Assembly: GCA_003455715.1 (NCBI GenBank)
Contig: DMQJ01000284.1
Coordinates: 1-28,061 of the forward strand
Source: Acidimicrobiaceae bacterium
GTDB taxonomy: Bacteria > Actinomycetota > Acidimicrobiia > Acidimicrobiales > Ilumatobacteraceae
Direction: 5' to 3'
DNA length: 28,061 bases
Made by a program: the position numbers and the translations under genes. The notes under the pieces were generated by a model. It saw nothing but the letters and a program-made list of their open reading frames with translations, had not been told where the DNA came from and searched no databases. Position 1 is the first letter of the stretch. Each line of letters starts with the position of its first letter. Shown here one piece after another: positions 9,116 to 15,306 of the stretch.

Positions 9116-9984
9116 CCGAGGGCGGCGATGGCGTCGGCGACCGCCAGCACGCGCTTGGCGTTCTCGACGTGCAGGTTCTCGATCATCCGTCCGTTGTAGG
9201 TGACCACACCCTTGCCCTGGGCGATGCCCTCCTCGAACGCGGCGATCATGCCGCGGGCGTTCTCCACGTCGTCGGCCGACGGTGCCCACACGTCGTTGCA
9301 AACGTCGACCTGGCCGGGGTGGATGAGGGTCTTGCCGTCGAAGCCCATCTCGAAGCCCTGCACGCACTCGGTGCGGAACGCGTCGAGATCCTTCACGTCG
9401 TTGAACACGCCGTCGAGGATGACCTTGCCGGCTTCACGAGCGGCCAGCAGGGCGGTGGCGAGGTGCGGCACCAGCGGGTGCCGACCAGGCGCGCCCAACT
9501 GTGAACGCACCTCGCGGGCCAGGTCGTTGGTGCCCATCACCAGCACTGCGACTCGCCAATGGGCGGCGATGGCGCGCACATCGAGGATGGCGGTGGGCGT
9601 CTCGACCATGGCCCAGATGCGCATGTCGGCATGGGCACCTGCGGCGTCGAGACGGTCGCTGATCTGGTCGAGGTACGCGACCGAGCCCACCTTGGGGATC
9701 ACCACTGCGCTCGCGGGGGTCTGCGCGGCGGCTGCCAAGTCGTCGATGCCCCAGGGCGTGTCGAGACCGTTGCAGCGGATGGTGAGTTCACGGTTGCCGT
9801 ACTCGCCGCTCGACGCTGCCGCACAGGCGTTGGCCCGGGCGGCCTCCTTGGCGTCGGGGGCCACGGCGTCTTCGAGGTCGAAGATGATGGCGTCGGCCGG
9901 AATGGTCTTCGCCTTCTCGAGGGCACGCTCGTTGGCGGCAGGCATGTAGAGCACGGAACGGCGGGGGCGCAGATCAGCAGTCAT
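9097..9984 (-). CDS. CitE/HpcH-family C-C lyase or malyl-CoA thioesterase-like protein
   Basis: This 295-residue member of the HpcH/HpaI aldolase-citrate lyase beta family acts in the cytoplasm on CoA thioesters. It starts MTADLRPRRSVLYMPA, the typical CitE opening. It shows the IFDLEDAV motif (D36, E38, D39), an Arg strand (LTIRCNGLDTPWG), the AMVETPTAILD Glu, and GFDGKTLIHPGQ near the C-terminus. Known relatives are citrate lyase beta subunits, (3S)-malyl-CoA thioesterase (Mcl2) and CLYBL. Because it directly follows mcl, a malyl-CoA or methylmalyl-CoA role is the best guess, but the substrate is not proven. The frame stays open upstream into mcl. The ATG at 9984 is chosen because AAGGAG (9991-9996) lies 6 bases upstream. 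Its 3' end overlaps the end of the convergent giant gene by 19 bp. Confidence 0.85.
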   Translation of the reverse strand: MTADLRPRRSVLYMPAANERALEKAKTIPADAIIFDLEDAVAPDAKEAARANACAAASSGEYGNRELTIRCNGLDTPWGIDDLAAAAQTPASAVVIPKVGSVAYLDQISDRLDAAGAHADMRIWAMVETPTAILDVRAIAAHWRVAVLVMGTNDLAREVRSQLGAPGRHPLVPHLATALLAAREAGKVILDGVFNDVKDLDAFRTECVQGFEMGFDGKTLIHPGQVDVCNDVWAPSADDVENARGMIAAFEEGIAQGKGVVTYNGRMIENLHVENAKRVLAVADAIAALGQIAAE

Positions 9985-9990
9985 GTGTGG

Positions 9991-9996
9991 CTCCTT
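9991..9996 (-). promoter_or_regulatory. Shine-Dalgarno site of the CitE-like gene
   Basis: AAGGAG on the minus strand, 6 bases before the ATG at 9984, overlaps the mcl stop codon (TGA at 9996-9998). It decides the start of the downstream gene. It also contrasts with the leaderless-looking first gene of the operon. Confidence 0.7.
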
Positions 9997-11057
9997 CAGA
10001 AACCGTAGGCCTCGGCCAGTTGTGGGTCGCGGGCGGCGAGTTCGCGAGCGAGCGACACCACCACCTTGCATTGCTTCACGCTGGCGTCGTCTTCCATCTT
10101 GCCGTCGAGCATGATGGCACCGGTGCCGTCGCCCATGGCGTCGATCACCCGCTGGGCCTGGCGCACGTCTTCGGGCCTCGGGCTGAACACCCGCTTGGCG
10201 ATGTCGATCTGCACGGGGTGCAGGCTCCAGGCGCCGACGCAGCCGAGCAGGTAGGCGTTGCGGAACTGGTCTTCGCAGGCAACCGTGTCTTTGATGTCGC
10301 CGAACGGGCCGTAGAAGGGGAGCAGGCCGTAGGTGACGCAGGCATCCACCATGCGGGCCAGCGTGTAGTGCCACAGGTCTTGTTGGTAGATGGTGCGGGT
10401 AGCGGTGTACTCCGGGCCATCGGCGCCCATCGGCGGGTCGGCGCGCACCAGATAGTCGGGGTGGCCGCCACCGACGCGGGTGGTCTTCATCCGCCGGTTG
10501 GCGGCGAGGTCGGCCGGGCCGAGCGACAGGCCCTGCATGCGGGGCGAGGCGGCGCAGATGGCTTCGATGTTGGCCACACCACGGGCGGTCTCAAGGATGG
10601 CGTGCACCAGCAGCGGCTTCTTGAGGCCTGCCTTGGCCTCCAGTTGGGCCAGCAGTCGATCGACGTAGTGGATGTCTTCGGGGCCCTCCACCTTGGGCAC
10701 CATGATGACGTCGAGCTTGTCGCCGATGGCCGGCACGAGCGTGGTGAGGTCGTCGAGTGCCCACGGCGAGTCGAGGCTGTTGATGCGCGTCCAGAACTGG
10801 GTGGTGCCGAAGTCGACCGTCTGCCCCACCTTCACCAGGCCCGCCCGAGCGGCTTCCTTGTCGGCCATGGGGATGGCGTCTTCCAGGTTGCCGAGGAGGA
10901 TGTCGGTGGTGGGAACGATGTCGGGCAGCTTGGCGGTGAGCTTCTCGTTGTGAGGCGGGAAGAAGTGAATGACCCGGCTCGGGCGGAAGGGGATCTCGCG
11001 GACGGGCTCGGGGGCACCGGCGGCGAGCGGCTTGAAGAAGTCACGAGGGCTGCGCAC
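9996..11057 (-). CDS. mcl: L-malyl-CoA/beta-methylmalyl-CoA lyase (Chloroflexus-type Mcl)
   Basis: This 353-residue CitE-superfamily lyase reversibly splits malyl-CoA into acetyl-CoA and glyoxylate, and beta-methylmalyl-CoA into propionyl-CoA and glyoxylate, using Mg2+. Several stretches match what I recall of the Chloroflexus aurantiacus enzyme: [80 protein letters not shown] [15 protein letters not shown] and [10 protein letters not shown]. The C-terminus [10 protein letters not shown] also fits. Conserved acidic metal and CoA ligands lie in [14 protein letters not shown] and GPADLA. In Chloroflexus the enzyme serves the 3-hydroxypropionate bicycle. In acetate-assimilating bacteria it serves the ethylmalonyl-CoA pathway, which fits the mcd-like gene at 15307-16938. 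The start is GTG at 11057, with a TAACCT hexamer 6 bases upstream. The CitE-like gene follows after 11 bp in the same operon. Confidence 0.9.
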   Translation of the reverse strand: MRSPRDFFKPLAAGAPEPVREIPFRPSRVIHFFPPHNEKLTAKLPDIVPTTDILLGNLEDAIPMADKEAARAGLVKVGQTVDFGTTQFWTRINSLDSPWALDDLTTLVPAIGDKLDVIMVPKVEGPEDIHYVDRLLAQLEAKAGLKKPLLVHAILETARGVANIEAICAASPRMQGLSLGPADLAANRRMKTTRVGGGHPDYLVRADPPMGADGPEYTATRTIYQQDLWHYTLARMVDACVTYGLLPFYGPFGDIKDTVACEDQFRNAYLLGCVGAWSLHPVQIDIAKRVFSPRPEDVRQAQRVIDAMGDGTGAIMLDGKMEDDASVKQCKVVVSLARELAARDPQLAEAYGF

Positions 11058-11063
11058 GAACCA

Positions 11064-11069
11064 AGGTTA
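11064..11069 (-). promoter_or_regulatory. Putative -10 box (TAACCT) for mcl
   Basis: TAACCT on the minus strand lies 6 bases before the GTG at 11057. It shares bases 11068-11069 with the oppositely oriented hexamer of the HAD gene, so the two promoters overlap within the 23-bp divergent gap. Confidence 0.45.
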
Positions 11070-11073
11070 GGTT
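11068..11073 (+). promoter_or_regulatory. Putative -10 box (TAGGTT) for the HAD-like gene
   Basis: TAGGTT lies 7 bases before the GTG at 11081. The gap between the two divergent starts is only 23 bp, which leaves no room for leaders. Leaderless transcription in both directions is the simplest reading. Confidence 0.45.
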
Positions 11074-11080
11074 TGCAGCC

Positions 11081-11758
11081 GTGGCACGTGGGAATTTCGA
11101 CGCAATTCTGTTCGATGCGGGTGGGGTGCTGTTGCTCCCCGATCCGACGGTGTTGGGCCCGTTGCTCGCCTACCACGGTGGCGACGCCGGCCTCGATGCG
11201 CACCTGCGGGCGCACTACGCGGGGATGGCAGCCAAGAGCGCCGTGGGGGTGGGAGAGCGGTTCTGGGAGGAGTACAACCTCGCCTACGTCCGCGCCGTAG
11301 GAGTACCAGAGCACGAGGTGACGCTGGCCGCCGAGGTGCTTTCCGCGCACCGCAACGCGTGGACGTGGCGTTGGGCCATCCCCTCGAGCCTGGTCGCGCT
11401 GCGCGGCCTGCACGACGCCGGTGTTCCGCTGGGCGTGGTCAGCAACGCCAGCGGGCAGATCGCCGAGGTGCTGGCGCGGGAGGTATGTCAGGAGGGCGAC
11501 GGCCCGCACACACCGATGCGCGTCATCATCGACAGCCACGTGGTGGGCGTCGCCAAGCCCGACCCCACCATTTTCGACTTCGCGCTCCCGCACTTCGCCG
11601 AGTTCGAGCGCAGCCGCATCGCCTACGTGGGCGACTCCGTCACGATGGACATCGGCGGTGCGCGGGCGGCTGGCCTGCATCCCATCTTGGTCGACCCGTA
11701 CGACGACCATGTGGGCGCCGACTTCGACCGCATCACGTCGCTGCTCGACCTGCTCTAA
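11081..11758 (+). CDS. HAD-superfamily hydrolase-like protein
   Basis: This 225-residue cytoplasmic protein has all four HAD landmarks. Motif I is FDAGGVL with nucleophile D12, motif II is VVSNASG (S121), motif III is the Lys of VAKPDP (K159), and motif IV is YVGDS (D185). The helical cap lies between motifs I and II at about residues 18-100 (C1 cap, HAD-IA type). Position +2 after the nucleophile is Gly (G14), not the general acid Asp of classical phosphatases. This variant occurs in several HAD-IA branches and leaves phosphatase activity uncertain. The start is GTG at 11081, 7 bases after TAGGTT and 23 bp from the divergent mcl start. The aldo/keto reductase follows after 19 bp with its own promoter-like hexamer. 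The substrate is unknown. Confidence 0.88.
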   Translation: MARGNFDAILFDAGGVLLLPDPTVLGPLLAYHGGDAGLDAHLRAHYAGMAAKSAVGVGERFWEEYNLAYVRAVGVPEHEVTLAAEVLSAHRNAWTWRWAIPSSLVALRGLHDAGVPLGVVSNASGQIAEVLAREVCQEGDGPHTPMRVIIDSHVVGVAKPDPTIFDFALPHFAEFERSRIAYVGDSVTMDIGGARAAGLHPILVDPYDDHVGADFDRITSLLDLL

Positions 11759-11764
11759 CCGCGA

Positions 11765-11770
11765 TACCGT
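11765..11770 (+). promoter_or_regulatory. Putative -10 box (TACCGT) for the aldo/keto reductase gene
   Basis: TACCGT lies 7 bases before the ATG at 11778. It sits within a 15-base string, CCGCGATACCGTCGG (11759-11773), that recurs identically on the minus strand before the nucleotidyltransferase gene (27047-27061). Confidence 0.6.
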
Positions 11771-11777
11771 CGGCCGC

Positions 11778-12659
11778 ATGATCCCTCGCATGGAGTTCGG
11801 CCGGACCGGCCACGTCAGCACCCGGCTCATCTTCGGCGCGGCCGCGCTCGGAGGCATGAGCCAGGAACGTGCCGACGCCACCATGCAGGTCGTCCGCGAC
11901 TCGGGCATCAACCACATCGACACGGCGGCCTCGTACGGGGCGTCGGAAGACCGCCTGCGGCCGTTCCTCTCCAGTTACCGAGCCGAGTTCTTTCTTGCCA
12001 CGAAGACGGGTGAGCGCACCGGTAGCGCCGCACGTGCGGAGCTTGAGCGTTCGCTCGAGCGGATGGGCGTCGACCACGTCGACCTTATCCAACTGCACAA
12101 CCTGGTGGAGCCCGACGAGTGGGAGGTCGCGCACGGCCCCGGGGGAGCGGTAGAAGCACTGGTGCAGGCTCGCGACGAAGGCCTCGTGCGGTTCATCGGG
12201 GTCACCGGCCACGGCACCCGCATTGCGGGCATGCACCTGCGCAGCCTCCAGCGCTTCCCGTTCGACTCGGTGCTGCTGCCGTACAACTACTCGATGCTGG
12301 CCCGGCCCGACTACCGGCCCGATGTCGATGCGCTGCTCGCTCTGTGCGCTGAGCGTGGGGTGGCGGTGCAAACCATCAAGTCGGTGGCCCGTCGCCGCTG
12401 GCCGGCCGACAGCACCGACCCGCACTTCGCCTGGTATCAGCCGCTCCCGGCAGGCGACGCATTGCGGCGCGCCGTCGCGTTCGTACTGTCGAACCCGCAG
12501 GTGTTCCTCAACACGTCCAGCGACGCTCGGTTGCTGCCCGCCATTGTCGATGCGGCGTCGGCGGGGCTCGGTCGGCCCTCCGACGACGAGCTGGCGAGCG
12601 ACGCCAGCGACCTTGGCGTTCAAGCGCTGTTCGACGGCGCCGAGCTGGAGCGCATCTGA
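11778..12659 (+). CDS. Aldo/keto reductase family oxidoreductase
   Basis: This 293-residue TIM-barrel oxidoreductase probably uses NAD(P)H to reduce an aldehyde or ketone in the cytoplasm. The AKR catalytic tetrad is complete: D48 and Y53 in HIDTAASYG, K76 in LATKTGER, and H107 in DLIQLHNL. The N-terminus (PRMEFGRTGHVSTRLIFGAAALGG) is typical of the family. The frame is open far upstream across the HAD gene. The ATG at 11778 is chosen because the family N-terminus begins there and TACCGT lies 7 bases upstream. Residues 205-225 carry a KSVARRRWPADSTDPHFAWYQ segment typical of uncharacterised bacterial AKRs. The methyltransferase gene starts 2 bp after its stop, so the two are probably cotranscribed. 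The substrate is not predictable. Confidence 0.9.
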   Translation: MIPRMEFGRTGHVSTRLIFGAAALGGMSQERADATMQVVRDSGINHIDTAASYGASEDRLRPFLSSYRAEFFLATKTGERTGSAARAELERSLERMGVDHVDLIQLHNLVEPDEWEVAHGPGGAVEALVQARDEGLVRFIGVTGHGTRIAGMHLRSLQRFPFDSVLLPYNYSMLARPDYRPDVDALLALCAERGVAVQTIKSVARRRWPADSTDPHFAWYQPLPAGDALRRAVAFVLSNPQVFLNTSSDARLLPAIVDAASAGLGRPSDDELASDASDLGVQALFDGAELERI

Positions 12660-12661
12660 GC

Positions 12662-13270
12662 ATGAGCGAACCGGTTGGCGCGCATGTGAGCGAGCGGTGG
12701 GCGCACTGGCGGGCCCGGGTCGACCTCAGCGAATACCACAGCAGGTGGGCGCGCATGGAAGCCGCCGGCCAGACCGCGCACGGCGAAGCCGACCTCATCG
12801 AAGCGCTGTGGTCTCGTGCCGGCGGTGATGGCGCGGTGCTCGACGCCGGATGCGGCATGGGACGGGTGGCCATCGAGTTGGCGCGGCGCGGCATTCCCGT
12901 GGAGGGAGCCGACCTCGACGACGACCTGCTGGCCTTCGCCCGCAACGATGCACCGCACATCACGTGGCATCTGGCCGATCTGGCCACGATGCAACTGGCG
13001 ACGCGCTATTCGATGGTGGCCATGCCGGGCAACGTGATGATCTTCTGCTCGCCCGACGTGCGGGCAGATGTGGTCGAGCGGGCAGCGGCGCATCTTCACC
13101 CCGGCGGACTGCTGGTGGCGGGGTTCAGCCTCGATGGCATCACCCTCGACGAGTACGACCGCTACTGCGCCGCGGCCAGCCTCACGCTCGCGGATCGCTT
13201 CGCCACATGGGAGCGCGAGCCGTACGACGGAGGCAACTATTCGGTCAGCGTTCACCGCCTCGTCACCTGA
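12662..13270 (+). CDS. Class I SAM-dependent methyltransferase
   Basis: This 202-residue protein has a Rossmann-type SAM-binding core. Motif I is VLDAGCGMGRVAIELA (D61 to G67), followed by an acidic strand end (VEGADLDDDLLAFAR) that would hold the ribose hydroxyls. A later strand, HLHPGGLLVAGFSLDG, is typical of this fold. The N-terminal 50 residues (WRARVDLSEYHSRWARMEAAG) probably form the substrate lid. It lies 2 bp after the aldo/keto reductase stop and is likely read from the same transcript. A weak GGAG lies 11 bases before the ATG. The methyl acceptor cannot be inferred from the sequence. Confidence 0.87.
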   Translation: MSEPVGAHVSERWAHWRARVDLSEYHSRWARMEAAGQTAHGEADLIEALWSRAGGDGAVLDAGCGMGRVAIELARRGIPVEGADLDDDLLAFARNDAPHITWHLADLATMQLATRYSMVAMPGNVMIFCSPDVRADVVERAAAHLHPGGLLVAGFSLDGITLDEYDRYCAAASLTLADRFATWEREPYDGGNYSVSVHRLVT

Positions 13271-13283
13271 GGTTTCGGCATCG

Positions 13284-13289
13284 TAGGGT
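13284..13289 (+). promoter_or_regulatory. Putative -10 box (TAGGGT) for the MFS gene
   Basis: TAGGGT lies 7 bases before the GTG at 13297, which is the start that gives the expected MFS N-terminus. It sits in the 26-bp gap after the methyltransferase gene. Confidence 0.5.
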
Positions 13290-13296
13290 GCCAACC

Positions 13297-14508
13297 GTGG
13301 GGGACAACTCGTTGCGGGGAACCGGGTTCTGGCTGCTGTGGGCCAACGCAGTGTCGGTGTCGATGGTGATGTCGGCCGATCGGTTCACGTTCGAGTGGTT
13401 GGTGGGTGAAACGCTCGATGCCTCCGACTCGGTCAACGGCCTAGTGCTGTTCGCTCTCGGAGCACCCGTGGTGTGCTTCGTGCTGCTCGCCGGAGCCATG
13501 GCCGACCGGCACGACCGCAAGCGCATCCTGTTGTGGACCCAACTCGGCGGTGCCGTGGTGCTTGGCTTGTCGGCCGTTGCCGTGTGGACCGACATCATCG
13601 ACGTGCCCGTCACCATCGTTCTTGCGGTGTTGTTCGGCACGGTGATGGCGTTCGGTCAGCCGGTGCGCGCATCGCTGCTGCCCTCCATCGTGGCCAAGGA
13701 ACAGTTGATGCACGCCATCGTCGTGATGACGATTGGCATGAACGTGGCGATGATCGGCGGCCCGCTCATCGCTGGGGCGCTCATCGAAGCCGAGGGTGTG
13801 GGCCTCGCGTTCGCGGCTCAGGCTGTGTTCTTCGTCGTTGGTGTCACCACCGTGAGCCGACTGCATGTGCCCGCGTTGCCGCCTGTGGATCGCACCACGA
13901 GGTTGCGCGACGAGGTCACCGACGGGCTGAGGTTCACGTGGGGGCACCGACGGTTGCGCGCGCTGTTCTTCCTCCTCGCCGTCGGCGGTGGGCTGATGTT
14001 CGGTTCGGCGGTGGCGTTGCTGCCCAAGATCGCCCGCGACGAGTTCGGCCGCAGCGCCGACGACTCGGGTTTGCTCTTCGCGATGATGGGCGTCGGCATG
14101 ATCGTCACGTCGATCGGGCTCATCCGCCATCGCCAGCGCATCACCCGGCGCGGTCTCGTGTTCATGCTCGGCATGGTGCTCGGCACCTCGAACCAGATCG
14201 TGCAGGGGTTCGTGCCGTCGTACATCTGGCTGGTGGTGTTGATGTTCCTGTGGGGTGCGTCTGGTGGGTTCTACATGAACATCAACCAGACGCTCATCCA
14301 AGAGCTCACCCCGCGGGAAAAGATGGGACGGGTGATGTCGCTCACGTCGCTCACCCAGGGCGGGCTTGTACCGTTGGGCGCCTTGGCCGCATCTGCGCTT
14401 GCCGAAGGCATCGGCCCGCAACCGGCGATGAGTGTCTTCGGCGTGGTGAGCCTGGCGTGTGTGCTGCTGACGCTGGCGGTGGCCAAGGAATTGCGCGCCC
14501 AGCGATGA
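13297..14508 (+). CDS. Major facilitator superfamily exporter (EntS/MFS_3-like)
   Basis: This 403-residue inner-membrane transporter has about 10-12 hydrophobic helices. It has the MFS motif A loop GAMADRHDRKR (66-76) between TM2 and TM3, and a second cytoplasmic loop at RHRQRITRRG between TM8 and TM9. A soluble central loop (PALPPVDRTTRLRDEVTDGLRFTW) separates the two six-helix halves and matches enterobactin-exporter and macrolide-efflux relatives. Its role is probably proton-driven export of a small organic molecule, substrate unknown. GTG at 13297 is chosen over upstream starts because the family N-terminus (LRGTGFWLLWANAVS) begins there and TAGGGT lies 7 bases upstream. The SDR gene follows 24 bp after its stop. 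Confidence 0.88.
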   Translation: MGDNSLRGTGFWLLWANAVSVSMVMSADRFTFEWLVGETLDASDSVNGLVLFALGAPVVCFVLLAGAMADRHDRKRILLWTQLGGAVVLGLSAVAVWTDIIDVPVTIVLAVLFGTVMAFGQPVRASLLPSIVAKEQLMHAIVVMTIGMNVAMIGGPLIAGALIEAEGVGLAFAAQAVFFVVGVTTVSRLHVPALPPVDRTTRLRDEVTDGLRFTWGHRRLRALFFLLAVGGGLMFGSAVALLPKIARDEFGRSADDSGLLFAMMGVGMIVTSIGLIRHRQRITRRGLVFMLGMVLGTSNQIVQGFVPSYIWLVVLMFLWGASGGFYMNINQTLIQELTPREKMGRVMSLTSLTQGGLVPLGALAASALAEGIGPQPAMSVFGVVSLACVLLTLAVAKELRAQR

Positions 14509-14532
14509 GCTGTCGGAGTGCCACGATGGGGC

Positions 14533-15222
14533 ATGCGACGAATCGTGATCACCGGTGTGGGTCGAGGCCTTGGGCGTGCGTTGGCGCAGCGGTGGGCCGA
14601 GCGCGATGAGGTGTGGGGGACCACCCGCACCGGAACCACCGACCTTCCGTTGGCGGGCTGCCTGTGCATCGACCTTGCCGATGAAGGCAGCATCGTGGCC
14701 GGCGCGGCTGCCCTGCGCGCCTCGGTGCCGGGCGTCGACCTCCTGGTGAACTGCGCCGGTGTGGATGCCCGGGCATTCGGTGCACCGGAAGACCCCCGCG
14801 GCCCGTTCGATGTGCCGGCTCACATGTGGAAGGCACTGTTCGACGTGAACGTGGTGGGGCCGATGGTGTTCACCCGTGAACTGCTGCCCCTGCTTCGGAA
14901 CGGCAGCCAGCCGCTGGTGGTAAACGTGTCATCGCAGTTGGGCTCCATGCAGGTGGCCGCCACCAAGGGCCGCGACACGTCGTACTGCGTGTCGAAGGCG
15001 GCGCTCAACATGTTCAGCGTGAAGGCCGCTGCCGAGTTGCGCCCGGCAGGTGTGGGCGTGGTGATGCTGCACCCAGGTTGGGTGCAGACCGACATGGGCG
15101 GCCGGTCGGCGCCGCTCACGATTGCAGAGTCGGCCGACGCCATCGTGGCCACCGTCGATGCACTCACCCTCGCCGACTCGGGCCGGTTCATCCGCTGGGA
15201 CGGCACCGACCACCCGTGGTGA
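14533..15222 (+). CDS. Short-chain dehydrogenase/reductase
   Basis: This 229-residue NAD(P)-dependent SDR has the dinucleotide-binding TGVGRGLG motif at 7-14. An acidic residue follows beta-3 (IDLADEGS), and an NCAG strand motif is present. The catalytic Ser lies in NVSSQLGS (S133/S134), with YxxxK at Y151 and K155. The shape resembles C-factor/CsgA-like and other small cytosolic SDRs. The ATG at 14533 starts right before the nucleotide-binding strand. A GTG at 14518 would add five residues and cannot be excluded. No TANNNT hexamer or good Shine-Dalgarno sequence precedes either start, so it is probably cotranscribed with the MFS gene 24 bp upstream. It converges with the mcd-like gene. The substrate is unknown. 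Confidence 0.87.
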   Translation: MRRIVITGVGRGLGRALAQRWAERDEVWGTTRTGTTDLPLAGCLCIDLADEGSIVAGAAALRASVPGVDLLVNCAGVDARAFGAPEDPRGPFDVPAHMWKALFDVNVVGPMVFTRELLPLLRNGSQPLVVNVSSQLGSMQVAATKGRDTSYCVSKAALNMFSVKAAAELRPAGVGVVMLHPGWVQTDMGGRSAPLTIAESADAIVATVDALTLADSGRFIRWDGTDHPW

Positions 15223-15234
15223 CCCAACCCAGCC

Positions 15235-15285
15235 CGACGCTGGCGGAGAATCCACGGCCTGATCGAGTATTTGCCGCCAGCGTCG
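15235..15285. terminator. Inverted repeat between convergent genes, possible bidirectional terminator
   Basis: CGACGCTGGCGG (15235-15246) and its exact complement CCGCCAGCGTCG (15274-15285) form a perfect 12-bp stem with a 27-base loop that is fairly AT-rich at its 3' end. It lies between the SDR stop (15222) and the mcd-like stop (15307). The position suits transcription termination in both directions. There is no U-tract, and the loop is long for an intrinsic terminator. Confidence 0.5.
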
Positions 15286-15306
15286 AAGGAAGTGGTGGCG
15301 GAGGGG

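Noticed and set aside
9985..10374. N-terminal extension of the CitE-like gene into mcl
   Set aside because: The extension is an out-of-frame reading of mcl. The AAGGAG site before 9984 and the family N-terminus fix the true start.
13441..14823. Minus-strand frame of 460 codons opposite the MFS gene
   Set aside because: It is His/Arg/Gln-rich shadow sequence. The plus strand encodes clear transmembrane helices and MFS motif A.
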